Origin: Xanthomonas bromi
Lineage (GTDB): Bacteria > Pseudomonadota > Gammaproteobacteria > Xanthomonadales > Xanthomonadaceae
NCBI RefSeq assembly: GCF_900092025.1
Contig: NZ_FLTX01000025.1
Location: forward strand, 62,001-126,000
Length of the DNA: 64,000 bases
Reading direction: 5' to 3'
Part shown: one piece after another, positions 37,838-47,642 of the stretch
Layout of the letters: each line of letters opens with the position of its first letter
Numbering within the stretch: the stretch's first letter is position 1
Program-made: the position numbers and the translations under genes
Notes under the pieces: model-generated
What the model saw: the letters and a program-made list of their open reading frames with translations, nothing else
The model's database searches: none
What the model was told of the DNA's origin: nothing

Positions 37838-38482
37838 TCACCTGGAGACCACAACGGTTCCGCTTGCTTCAACAATGCCCTGCACCACCCGGCGCGAGGA
37901 CGAATTCTCCACCGAGACGCGCTCGTTCTCGCCGGCGTCCGACAGCGCGCGACCGCTCATGCGCACCTCCAGCCCGCCATTGCGCGACACCAGCGGCACG
38001 GTGTCGCCGCGCCGGACCAGCCGCTGCGTCACCAGATCGTTGGACGAGAGCAGCGAGCCGGCCGGCAGGACGCGGCGGGCGGTTTTGCCCACGGCAGCCA
38101 CCGGATCGGCCAGCACCGCACCAACGATGCGCGCGGCGTCACGCTTCTCGATACTGATATCGGCCAGGGAGATGGTTTCTCCAGCGCTGATGCCGCGGCG
38201 CAAGACCAGCACGTCCTGGTTGCGGCGCACCTTCAGCGGCACGAACAGACGCCAGCCGGCCGGCTGCGGACACGCCACTTCCACCGTATTGGTGCCGGTG
38301 GGCTGGGCCTGCAATGCGATCGGACAGGCCGGCATGCGCAGACCCGGATCGAGCGTGGCCTCGGCTTCGGCATCGGGCCCGACGGTGGCCAGTGCCGCCG
38401 CACGGATGGAATCGACAGACTGATAGCTCTGGGCCCAGGCCGGAGCGGCAGCCAACAAGATGACAAGCAGGAGCAGGCGCAT
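37838..38482 (-). CDS. flgA: Flagellar P-ring assembly chaperone FlgA
   Basis: A 214-residue periplasmic chaperone for FlgI. The signal peptide is RLLLLVILLAAAPAWAQ. The C-terminal SAF-like domain has VLRRGISAGETISLADI, ARRVLPAGSLLSSNDL and ENSSSRRVVQGIVEASG. A frame open from 38596 and an ATG at 38515 were rejected because a sigma-54 promoter overlaps that ATG; start 38482 puts the signal peptide first. FlgM lies just downstream with its own promoter, a two-step arrangement. Confidence 0.92.
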   Translation of the reverse strand: MRLLLLVILLAAAPAWAQSYQSVDSIRAAALATVGPDAEAEATLDPGLRMPACPIALQAQPTGTNTVEVACPQPAGWRLFVPLKVRRNQDVLVLRRGISAGETISLADISIEKRDAARIVGAVLADPVAAVGKTARRVLPAGSLLSSNDLVTQRLVRRGDTVPLVSRNGGLEVRMSGRALSDAGENERVSVENSSSRRVVQGIVEASGTVVVSR

Positions 38483-38515
38483 GGGACCAGATCCGGAGGA
38501 AGACGGGACAGACAT

Positions 38516-38531
38516 TGCAAGAGGCGTGCCG
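38516..38531 (-). promoter_or_regulatory. Sigma-54 promoter of flgA
   Basis: On the minus strand CGGCAC-N5-TTGCA, with GG and GC ten bases apart. This is one mismatch from TGGCAC-N5-TTGCW. The start site would be near 38504, about 20 bases before the flgA ATG. Confidence 0.75.
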
Positions 38532-38540
38532 GTTTTTTGC

Positions 38541-38771
38541 TGGGAGTGGGGAGTCGGGAGTGGGGATTCGTAAAAGCGGCTTCGCGGGTGATGCATTCGC
38601 CCGCTGCCGAGGCCCTTTCACCCGCCGGATCTTTCCGACAACTGTCACTAAAGCTGTCAAGGATGCACAAGCAGCAGCGGCATGAGTAAGCTGCTAGTGC
38701 ACGCCTTTGAGCCAATCCCTAATCCCAAATCACCTCATCCCGGCGCTTGAGCGAATCCCCCCATTCCCGAC
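38541..38771. repeat. G-rich inverted repeat, copy 3 (between flgA and cheV)
   Basis: TGGGAGTGGGGAGTCGGG and GGGGATTCG lie at 38541-38570. The C-rich counterpart arms AATCCCTAATCCC and CGAATCCCCCCATTCCCGAC are at ~38714-38727 and 38751-38771. It separates the divergent flgA and cheV genes. Confidence 0.65.
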
Positions 38772-38833
38772 AACGCCCCCCGACCAACCATAAAGCCCTC
38801 AAGTTTCCCGAGGGCGCTGTCGATATCTGCCCC

Positions 38834-39778
38834 ATGACCCACGATCTGCTCAACCGCATCGACCAGCGCACCCGACTGGCTGGCCACAATCGACTGGCCC
38901 TGCTGCTGTTCCGGCTGGGTGGCCGCCAGCTTTTTGGCGTGAACGTCTTCAAGGTGCAGGAAGTGCTGCGCCGTCCGGAACTGTTCCAGGTGCCGGGCCT
39001 GCCGACCGAGTTCGCCGGCGTGGCCGACGTACGCGGGCGCTCGGTGCCGGTGCTGGACCTAGGGCTGGCCATCGGCCACCCCGAACGCGACTCGCGCGCC
39101 GAGAACGGGCCCGGCTATCTGGTGGTGGCCGAATTCAATCGGTCGGTCCAGGGCTTTCTGGTCAGCGGGGTGGAGCGCATCGTCAATATCGCGGTGGAAG
39201 ACATCCATCCGCCGCCGGAACTCGGTGCCGAAGCCACTTATTTGACGGCGGTGACGCGCTTCCAGGGCGAGCTGATCCAGGTCATCGACGTGGAGAGCGT
39301 GCTGGCCGACATCGCCAAGGTCAGCAAGGACGTTCAGTTGGACCCGTCGCTGCAGATGGTGGCCTACGACCGCCAGTTCCAGGTGTTGGTGGTGGACGAT
39401 TCGCGCGTGGCGCGCCAGCAGATCCGCAGCGTGCTCGACCAGCTGGGCGTTTCGGCGACCCTGCTGTCCGACGGCCGTCAGGCGCTGGATCACCTGCTGC
39501 AAGTGGCGGCATCGGGCGAAAACCCGGCCGACCGCTACGCCATGGTGATCTCCGATATCGAAATGCCGGCGATGGACGGCTACACACTGACGACGGAAAT
39601 CCGGCGCACGCCGGGCCTGCAAGGCCTGTACGTGCTGTTGCACACCTCCTTGTCGGGCGTGTTCAACAACGCCATGGTCGAGCAGGTGGGCGCCAACGCC
39701 TTCGTGGCCAAGTACAGCGCCCATGAACTGGCCGATTACGTGCTGGCGCGCCTGAAAGTGGTTGCCGAAGCGGCCTGA
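38834..39778 (+). CDS. cheV: Chemotaxis coupling protein CheV
   Basis: A 314-residue CheW-receiver fusion that links chemoreceptors to CheA and can take up phosphate. The CheW-like domain (~15-165) has LFRLGGRQLFGVNVFKVQEV and VRGRSVPVLDLG. The receiver (~190-314) has VLVVDDSRVAR, the phospho-acceptor Asp in VISDIEMPAMDG, and the Lys in FVAKYSAHEL. A frame open from 38747 was cut to the ATG at 38834 because the extension has no similarity. It is the first plus-strand gene of the flagellar block. A small hairpin, GCCCTC/GAGGGC, lies ~20-40 bases upstream. Confidence 0.92.
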   Translation: MTHDLLNRIDQRTRLAGHNRLALLLFRLGGRQLFGVNVFKVQEVLRRPELFQVPGLPTEFAGVADVRGRSVPVLDLGLAIGHPERDSRAENGPGYLVVAEFNRSVQGFLVSGVERIVNIAVEDIHPPPELGAEATYLTAVTRFQGELIQVIDVESVLADIAKVSKDVQLDPSLQMVAYDRQFQVLVVDDSRVARQQIRSVLDQLGVSATLLSDGRQALDHLLQVAASGENPADRYAMVISDIEMPAMDGYTLTTEIRRTPGLQGLYVLLHTSLSGVFNNAMVEQVGANAFVAKYSAHELADYVLARLKVVAEAA

Positions 39779-40271
39779 GCAACAGGCTGCTGGCCGGTGC
39801 GCAGGTGGCCGGTCGTTCGTAGCGCCGGCCGCGTGCGGGTACCGATGGCAGTCAGAAGCAAGCCTCCTGTAGAAAGAAGGCCTCCCGGGGCGCGTCCGGT
39901 GTAGCACTCAGACGTCCCCAGGCTGCGCCGTGAATGGATGGCAGCCTGTTGAGGTGAATTACCGTCAGCAGTGACCTCGCAAGACGCCTAACCTATATCG
40001 TCTATATCATCAGGCACGACGTCCATCGGATGGGCGAAGCACGGCCGGTAGCCAAGCGCGCCGTGCACGGGGCTTGCATCGGGTTGTCCGAGCGCGCGCA
40101 AGGCCACCGAACCGGCCCTCCAGGTGTGCCATCCCAACGCAAGGCATCGCTCTGCGCGATCCAAGCACCGCCAGAGCTCTGCGACCACCCTACCCGCTCG
40201 ACGGGTTCAGTAGCGCCCTGATTTGGCACAAACATTGCTTTCTCCCTTGTAACACTTCGCGGGAGAGCACC
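39779..40271. other. Intergenic region between cheV and flgB
   Basis: 493 bases. It contains an 11-bp inverted repeat with distant arms (CAACAGGCTGC near 39782 and GCAGCCTGTTG near 39941), an AT-rich stretch CTATATCGTCTATATCATC near 39992, and the sigma-54 promoter of flgB at 40223-40239. The rest shows nothing; the spacing would suit an upstream binding site for an enhancer-binding protein such as FleQ. Confidence 0.6.
40223..40239 (+). promoter_or_regulatory. Sigma-54 promoter of flgBCDEF
   Basis: TTGGCAC-N5-TTGCT with GG and GC ten bases apart, a complete match to the -24/-12 consensus core. It lies 33 bases before the GTG of flgB. Confidence 0.9.
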
Positions 40272-40673
40272 GTGTCCAGTCCATTCTCTTCGTTCCTCGG
40301 CGTTCATGGCGACGCGTTGGCGCTGCGCGAGCAGCGCATGAAGCTCATTGCCAGCAATCTGAGCAATGTGGACACCCCTGGGTACAAGGCCAAGGATCTC
40401 AACTTCGAAGCGGCGCTGAAGTCGGCGCAGGGCGTGCAGGATGGCGGCCTGATGCAGGCCACCGACGCCAAGCATTACGAAGTGGGCGGCGGCGGCGGGC
40501 TCAATCCGTTCCAGATCACCCGCGAATCCGATCAGCCCAGCCTGGACGGCAATACCGTCGATCCCGATGCCGAGCGCGCTGCCTACGGCCGCGCCGCGCT
40601 GGAATACCGCGCGTCGCTGAGCTTCCTCGAATCCAAGGTGCGCTCGATGCTCACCGCGATCACGGGCCAATAA
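40272..40673 (+). CDS. flgB: Flagellar basal-body rod protein FlgB
   Basis: A 133-residue proximal rod subunit exported by the flagellar type III apparatus. The N-terminal rod motif is LIASNLSNVDTPGYKAKDL. The C-terminal helix ends the chain as in relatives. The start is GTG at 40272 with GGGAGA upstream; the longer frame from 40074 lies across the sigma-54 promoter and is not used. First gene of the rod/hook operon. Confidence 0.94.
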   Translation: MSSPFSSFLGVHGDALALREQRMKLIASNLSNVDTPGYKAKDLNFEAALKSAQGVQDGGLMQATDAKHYEVGGGGGLNPFQITRESDQPSLDGNTVDPDAERAAYGRAALEYRASLSFLESKVRSMLTAITGQ

Positions 40674-40676
40674 GTC

Positions 40677-41084
40677 ATGAGCAATCTTCCCATCTTCGAT
40701 GTGGCCGGCTCGGCGCTGCATGCGCAGTCGGTCCGACTGAGCACCATCGCCTCCAACCTGGCCAACGCCGATTCGGTCGCAGGCTCGGCCGAGGCCACCT
40801 ACAAGCCGATCGAGCCGATCTTCCAGGCCCAGCAGAGCCGTCAGGACCCCAGCCTGACCTCGGTGAACGTCAAGGAGATCACCACCACCAATGCGCCGCC
40901 GATCCGCCGCTACGAGCCCGGCCACCCGCTGGCCGATGCCGACGGCTACGTGTTCTCGCCCGACGTGGACCCGGTCTCGCAGATGGTCAACATGATCTCC
41001 GCCTCGCGCAATTACCAAGCAGGCGTGGAAATGCTCAATACCGCCAAGGAACTGGCGCTCGCGACCCTGACCATGGGTCGCTGA
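40677..41084 (+). CDS. flgC: Flagellar basal-body rod protein FlgC
   Basis: A 135-residue rod protein. The N-terminal motif is STIASNLANADSV and the C-terminal motif is VDPVSQMVNMISASRNYQAGVEML, both diagnostic. It starts three bases after the flgB stop, so translation is likely coupled. Confidence 0.95.
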   Translation: MSNLPIFDVAGSALHAQSVRLSTIASNLANADSVAGSAEATYKPIEPIFQAQQSRQDPSLTSVNVKEITTTNAPPIRRYEPGHPLADADGYVFSPDVDPVSQMVNMISASRNYQAGVEMLNTAKELALATLTMGR

Positions 41085-41121
41085 CCCGTCCTAGCTGCCC
41101 CATACCAACGGAATCTTCCAG

Positions 41122-41787
41122 ATGAGCACGATCGCCACCGATCTCTACAAAACGCTGGGCCTCAATACCAGCAGCAAGACGCCGAAAAAAGAGGAGGCGC
41201 TCGGCCAGGCCGACTTCCTCAAGTTGATGACCGAGCAGCTGCAGCACCAGGACCCGCTCAAGCCGATGGAAAACAGCGCGTTTCTGGGCCAGTTGGCGCA
41301 GTTCTCCACCGTGCAGGGCATTGGCGACCTCAATACCAAATTCACCAGCTTCTCCGCGTCCCAGAACAGCGACCAGGTGCTGAAAGGCGCGTCGCTGGTC
41401 GGGCACAACGTGCTGGTGCCCTCTGCGCAGGTGGCGATCGATGCCACCGGCTCGGCCAAGGGCGTGGTCGCCGCGACCTCGGCCGGCACCGTCAATTTCG
41501 AAATCACCGACGCCAACGGCGCCTTCGTCAAACAACTCAGCGTGCCGTCCAGCGCTGCCGGTGAGGTGTCGTTCGCCTGGGATGGCACCGACGCCAACGG
41601 CAACCGCATGGCGGCCGGCAAATACGGCGTGACCGCGACCCAGACCGACACCGCCGGCGCCAAAAGCAAGTTGCCCACCTACGTCGATGCACCGGTGGAC
41701 AGCGTCACGATCGGCTCGGACGGCTTGTATCTCAACCTGACCGGGCTAGGCACTTCCCCGCTCGCCAACGTGCTCCGCGTCAGCTGA
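41122..41787 (+). CDS. flgD: Flagellar hook assembly cap protein FlgD
   Basis: A 221-residue scaffold that caps the growing hook. The conserved N-terminal part is QADFLKLMTEQLQHQDPLKP and ENSAFLGQLAQFSTVQGI. A Tudor/Fn3-like beta domain with FAWDGTDANGNRMAAGKYGV follows. Length is normal. It lies 37 bases after flgC in the same operon. Confidence 0.95.
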   Translation: MSTIATDLYKTLGLNTSSKTPKKEEALGQADFLKLMTEQLQHQDPLKPMENSAFLGQLAQFSTVQGIGDLNTKFTSFSASQNSDQVLKGASLVGHNVLVPSAQVAIDATGSAKGVVAATSAGTVNFEITDANGAFVKQLSVPSSAAGEVSFAWDGTDANGNRMAAGKYGVTATQTDTAGAKSKLPTYVDAPVDSVTIGSDGLYLNLTGLGTSPLANVLRVS

Positions 41788-41818
41788 GCCGGCAACCGAC
41801 ACTTAAAGGAACTCATCC

Positions 41819-43042
41819 ATGGCTTTCAATACCTCGTTGTCCGGCATCAACGCAGCCAATGCCGATCTGAACGTCACCTCCAACAACATCGCCAACGTCA
41901 ACACGACCGGGTTCAAGGAATCGCGCGCCGAATTCGCCGACATGTTCCAGAGCACCAGCTATGGCCTGTCGCGCAATGCGGTCGGTTCGGGCGTGCGCGT
42001 CAGCAACGTGGCGCAGCAGTTTTCGCAGGGCAATATCGACCCGACCGGACGCAGCCTGGACTTGGCGGTCTCCGGCGAAGGCTTTTTCACCGTCTCGTCC
42101 AATGGCGCCAAGATGTACACCCGCGCCGGCAACTTCCAGACCGATGCCAACGGCTATGTGGTCAACCCGCAGGGCGCGCGTTTGCAGGTGTTCGCACCCA
42201 ATCCCAGCGGCAATGGCTTCGATGTGGGCCGCCTGTCGGACCTGCAGCTGCTGACCACCGACAGCCCGCCCAAGTCCACCTCCACGGTCAACCTGGCCTT
42301 CACCCTGCCCGGCAACGCCACCGCGCCGACGGTGACCCCGTTCAACCCTGCCGACGACAAGACCTATAGCCACTCCACCGGCGGCATCAATGTCTATGAC
42401 TCGCTGGGCGTCAGCCACGTGCAGACCTCCTACTTCGTCAAGACCGCCAACCCGAACGAGTGGCAGGTGCACAACTACGTGGACGGCGCCGCGGTCGGTG
42501 CCCCGACCACGCTGCAGTTCTCCGACACCGGCTCGCTGACCACCCCGGCCAACGGCATCATCGCGATGGACCCGTTCACCCCGAGCACCGGCGCGGGCGT
42601 GCTGAACATGCAGCTCAATGTCAGCGGCTCCACCCAGTACGGCGAAGCCTTCGCCCTGCGCGACACCCGCCAGGACGGTTACGCCAGCGGCAAGCTCAAC
42701 GAGATCAGCATCGACACCAGCGGCGTGGTGTTCGCGCGCTATTCCAACGGCGCCGACAAGCCGCTGGGCCAGGTCGCGCTGAGCAGCTTCGTCAACCCGC
42801 AGGGCCTGCAGTCGCAGGGCAACAACATGTGGGCCGAAAGCTACACCTCCGGTGCCGCGCGCACCGGTGCTCCGGACACCTCGGACCTGGGCCAGATCGA
42901 GTCCGGCTCGCTGGAATCGTCCACGGTGGACCTGACCGAGCAGTTGGTGAACATGATCGTGGCCCAGCGCAACTTCCAGGCCAACTCGCAGATGATCTCG
43001 ACCCAGGATCAGGTCACCCAGACGATCATCAATATTCGTTAA
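41819..43042 (+). CDS. flgE: Flagellar hook protein FlgE
   Basis: A 407-residue hook subunit. The N-terminal motif is NVTSNNIANVNTTGFKESRAE. The D1 domain has SGEGFFTVSSNGAKMYTRAGNF, and the C-terminal helix has LVNMIVAQRNFQANSQMIS. AAAGGAACT upstream of the ATG is a good SD. A repeat follows the stop directly and separates it from flgF. Confidence 0.95.
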   Translation: MAFNTSLSGINAANADLNVTSNNIANVNTTGFKESRAEFADMFQSTSYGLSRNAVGSGVRVSNVAQQFSQGNIDPTGRSLDLAVSGEGFFTVSSNGAKMYTRAGNFQTDANGYVVNPQGARLQVFAPNPSGNGFDVGRLSDLQLLTTDSPPKSTSTVNLAFTLPGNATAPTVTPFNPADDKTYSHSTGGINVYDSLGVSHVQTSYFVKTANPNEWQVHNYVDGAAVGAPTTLQFSDTGSLTTPANGIIAMDPFTPSTGAGVLNMQLNVSGSTQYGEAFALRDTRQDGYASGKLNEISIDTSGVVFARYSNGADKPLGQVALSSFVNPQGLQSQGNNMWAESYTSGAARTGAPDTSDLGQIESGSLESSTVDLTEQLVNMIVAQRNFQANSQMISTQDQVTQTIINIR

Positions 43043-43178
43043 GGCCGGGAATGGGGAATCGGGAGTAGGGAATCGTAAGAGCTGGCATCGCGTGTATCGG
43101 ATGCCAGCCTTGCGCCCTACTCTCCCAGCTTCCCGCAACCCGCTTTTGCGATTCCCGATTCTCCATTCCCCATTCCCG
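43043..43178. repeat. G-rich inverted repeat, copy 4 (between flgE and flgF)
   Basis: Left arm CCGGGAATGGGGAATCGGGA and GTAGGGAATCG lies at 43045-43074. The right arm ATTCCCGATTCTCCATTCC and CCATTCCCGG lies at ~43151-43178. An inner hairpin GCTGGCATC/GATGCCAGC sits at 43081-43108. The repeat fills almost the whole gap inside the flg operon. Confidence 0.7.
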
Positions 43179-43185
43179 GTGCCTC

Positions 43186-43941
43186 ATGGATAAAGCCCTC
43201 TACGTTGCAATGACCGGTGCCCGCGCTTCCCTGCAGGCGCAGGGCACCGTGTCGCACAATCTCGCCAACGTCGATACGGTGGGGTTCAAGGCCGCGCTGG
43301 CCAACACCGAGGCGTTCAAGATCCAGGGCAAGGGGTATCCGTCGCGGATCGATGCCTTGCACGTGGACCAGGGCTTCGATCGCAGCCAGGGCCATCAGAA
43401 GGTCACCGGCAACCCGCTGGATGTGTCGCTGCAGCAGGACCGCTGGCTGGCCGTGCAGTCGCCCGACGGCAGCGAGGCCTATACCCGCAACGGCGAATTG
43501 GCGCTCACCGCCAATGGCCAGCTGGTCACCGCCAACGGGCATGCGGTGCTGGATGAAGGCGGCAACCCGATGACCATCCCGCCGCATCAGGCGATGGAAA
43601 TCGGCAGCGACGGCAGCATTTCCATCATTCCGCAGGGCGAAGGCCCGCAGACCATGGCCATCGTCGGCAAGATGAAGGTGGTCGATGCGCCCGCAGACCG
43701 TTTGACGCGGCGCCCCGACGGGCTGATGCGCAACAGCAGCACCGACCCGGCGCAGGCATTTGCCATCGCTACCGGCAAGACCATCAACAGCGGCATGCTG
43801 GAGGGCAGCAATGTGGATGCGGCCGGCGCGCTGGTGGAGATGATCCAGCTGCAGCGCCAGTTCGAAATGCAGGTCAAGATCATCAAGAACGGCGACGACA
43901 ACGCGCAATCGGCCAATTCGCTGCTGCGTGTCAGCGGCTGA
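43186..43941 (+). CDS. flgF: Flagellar basal-body rod protein FlgF
   Basis: A 251-residue distal rod protein. The N-terminal motif is TVSHNLANVDTVGFKAALAN, then SPDGSEAYTRNGELALTANG, and the C-terminal LVEMIQLQRQFEMQVKIIKN. The ATG at 43186 has a poor SD because the repeat occupies the upstream region. A 1054-base gap, unusual for this operon, separates it from flgG. Confidence 0.94.
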   Translation: MDKALYVAMTGARASLQAQGTVSHNLANVDTVGFKAALANTEAFKIQGKGYPSRIDALHVDQGFDRSQGHQKVTGNPLDVSLQQDRWLAVQSPDGSEAYTRNGELALTANGQLVTANGHAVLDEGGNPMTIPPHQAMEIGSDGSISIIPQGEGPQTMAIVGKMKVVDAPADRLTRRPDGLMRNSSTDPAQAFAIATGKTINSGMLEGSNVDAAGALVEMIQLQRQFEMQVKIIKNGDDNAQSANSLLRVSG

Positions 43942-44239
43942 ACCTGGTCGCCAAGGCAACTATGCCGTCGCTGGTCAGCGCCAGGTTGTGCCAACCACTT
44001 CGAAAGCATCCGCAAGGCGGCACGGCAGGCTTACGCAGTCATCATGTCGTTTGGCTACTGCGATCTCGCATTGATGCGCACCCGGCTGACGACGTCTGTT
44101 GTCGATGGTGTCTCGGCCGGTTGGTGCAACTTGCCACCCCAGTGCAACGAAGACCGCTTCTAAAACCGCTTTGCGCAAGTCCACTACGCATAGCAAATGC
44201 TCCGCGCCTTCGCTGTGGAGCAGCTGATCTGTGGCTTGG

Positions 44240-44326
44240 CTGCAGAGCCCTTGCCTGCCCACCATCGCGGGACACGCCGCAAGTGCATCGTAGGCTCCGT
44301 GGCGGCATCCATGCCGCCACAGGGTC
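44240..44326 (-). repeat. Palindromic repeat, copy A
   Basis: On the minus strand TGGCGGCATGGATGCCGCCA forms a near-perfect palindrome. It is followed by GGAGCC, a spacer and GGCGTGTCCCGCGA with a GC-rich tail. It matches copy B in both the head and the tail, in reverse orientation. Confidence 0.7.
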
Positions 44327-44544
44327 CCGCGACGGTGAGCCGGCAAGGACAGGTGAAGATGATCGGTGCATCGATGAAGGCAGTGTTCAACGTGCTCTGT
44401 TGATCGTCACTCGCTCATCCTGACATCGCGCCCATCGAATGCCCAGACAAGCGATCCAGGAACAGCAAACTGAGCGAGGCGTCTAATGATGCGTTTCGGC
44501 TCATCGCCAGCCAACTCTCCGGTGCGGTGCCCTCGCCGATTGCG

Positions 44545-44625
44545 GGCTCCTTGGCGGCATGGATGCCGCCAAGGAGCCCCCATGGACGGGTTTACGGGGT
44601 GTCCCGCGAGCGGTAAGGGCAGCGC
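44545..44625 (+). repeat. Palindromic repeat, copy B
   Basis: Bases 44545-44578 are a perfect palindrome with 16-base arms (GGCTCCTTGGCGGCAT and its complement) around two bases. Then come ATGGACGGG, TTTACGGGGTGTCCCGCGA and a GGTAAGGGC tail. Head and tail are shared with copy A. Confidence 0.75.
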
Positions 44626-44926
44626 GCCCTCGACCGACCCAGCTTTAGCCCCGAGTTCCGAACCAACAACACGCGACTGGCAAACCCGCTGCGTCTGCCG
44701 TAAGACGAGCGCCAGCCAAGTGATGGGCCACGCTGACCGGCCACCGATCTCCCCCACGTGATCTGCCCCCCGTTTCAGCCGCTGCCACCGCTGATCTGCC
44801 GCTGGCAAACCGTCAACGCGGACCAAGCCAAGCCGCTGTGGTGGTGTCCATCGGCTTTCGGATGAACCGTCCGGCGCCTTCACTGCGCGTGATCCAGCGC
44901 ACAGCCGGCAAAAATCCGGCGCGACT

Positions 44927-44943
44927 TTGGCACGGCACGTGCA
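44927..44943 (+). promoter_or_regulatory. Sigma-54 promoter of flgGHIJKL
   Basis: TTGGCACGGCACGTGCA, with GG and GC ten bases apart. It is one mismatch from the -24/-12 consensus and lies 53 bases before the flgG ATG. Confidence 0.85.
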
Positions 44944-44995
44944 TATACCCAGCCGTGCCCGGAACACATCCCCGGGTCTAACGAGGAATCGGGTC

Positions 44996-45781
44996 ATGAA
45001 TCAGGCTTTGTGGGTCGCCAAAACCGGACTGGATGCGCAGCAGACGCGCATGTCGGTCATTTCCAACAACCTGGCCAATACCAATACCACCGGCTTCAAG
45101 CGCGACCGTGCCGCGTTCGAAGACCTGTTGTACCAACAAGTGCGTGCGCCCGGCGGTTCCACCTCCGCGCAGACGCAGCTTCCCACCGGCCTGCAGTTGG
45201 GCACCGGCGTGCGCGTGGTGTCCACGTTCAAGGGCTTCGACCAGGGCAGCCAGCAGCAGACCGGCCGCGCGCTCGACGTGATGGTCAACGGCCGCGGCTT
45301 CTTCGAAGTGCAGATGCCCGACGGCACCTCCGCCTACACCCGCGACGGCACCTTCCAGATCAACGCCCAGGGCCAACTGGTCACCAACAGCGGCTACCCG
45401 CTGCAGCCGGGCATCCAGGTGCCGGAAGGCGCGCAGTCGCTGACCATCGGCAACGACGGCACCATCAGCGTCACCCTGGCCGGCCAGGCCGCCGCGCAGG
45501 AAATCGGCGCGCTCACGCTCACCGACTTCATCAACCCCTCGGGCCTGCAGGCCAAGGGCGAAAACCTGTTCGTCGAAACCACCGCCTCCGGCCCCGCACA
45601 GAACGGCACCCCTGGCCTCAACGGCCTGGGCAACACCGTGCAGGGCGCGCTGGAAGGCAGCAACGTCAATACGGTGGAAGAACTGGTGAGCATGATCGAG
45701 ACGCAGCGCGCCTATGAAATGAATGCCAAGGCCATCTCCACCACCGACTCGATGCTCGGTTACTTGAACAACAACGTCTGA
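44996..45781 (+). CDS. flgG: Flagellar basal-body rod protein FlgG
   Basis: A 261-residue distal rod subunit. Motifs are ISNNLANTNTTGFKRDRAAF, GRGFFEVQMPDGTSAYTRDG, and the C-terminal LVSMIETQRAYEMNAKAIST. A longer frame from 44927 overlaps the sigma-54 promoter, so the ATG at 44996, with CGAGGAATC upstream, was chosen. First gene of the second flg operon. Confidence 0.95.
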   Translation: MNQALWVAKTGLDAQQTRMSVISNNLANTNTTGFKRDRAAFEDLLYQQVRAPGGSTSAQTQLPTGLQLGTGVRVVSTFKGFDQGSQQQTGRALDVMVNGRGFFEVQMPDGTSAYTRDGTFQINAQGQLVTNSGYPLQPGIQVPEGAQSLTIGNDGTISVTLAGQAAAQEIGALTLTDFINPSGLQAKGENLFVETTASGPAQNGTPGLNGLGNTVQGALEGSNVNTVEELVSMIETQRAYEMNAKAISTTDSMLGYLNNNV

Positions 45782-45819
45782 TCGGCTCGCCGCCCGTCGC
45801 CCTCTCAGGAATCAACGCC

Positions 45820-47641
<1,822 letters not shown>

Positions 47642-47642
47642 C

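Larger units (their letters stand above)
43942..44995. other. Long intergenic region splitting flgF from flgG
   Basis: No protein gene is supported. It contains two copies of a palindromic repeat in opposite orientation (44240-44326 and 44545-44625) and the sigma-54 promoter of flgG at 44927-44943. The first ~300 bases and the stretch 44630-44920 show nothing I can name. Confidence 0.65.

Noticed and set aside
38483-38596. Longer FlgA starting at 38515 or 38596
   Set aside because: The ATG at 38515 overlaps the -12 element of the sigma-54 promoter and the extension would bury the signal peptide.
38795-38826. TCAAGTTT...GTCGATAT as a sigma-28 promoter of cheV
   Set aside because: Spacing is 16 instead of 15, there are mismatches in both halves, and the transcript would begin at the start codon.
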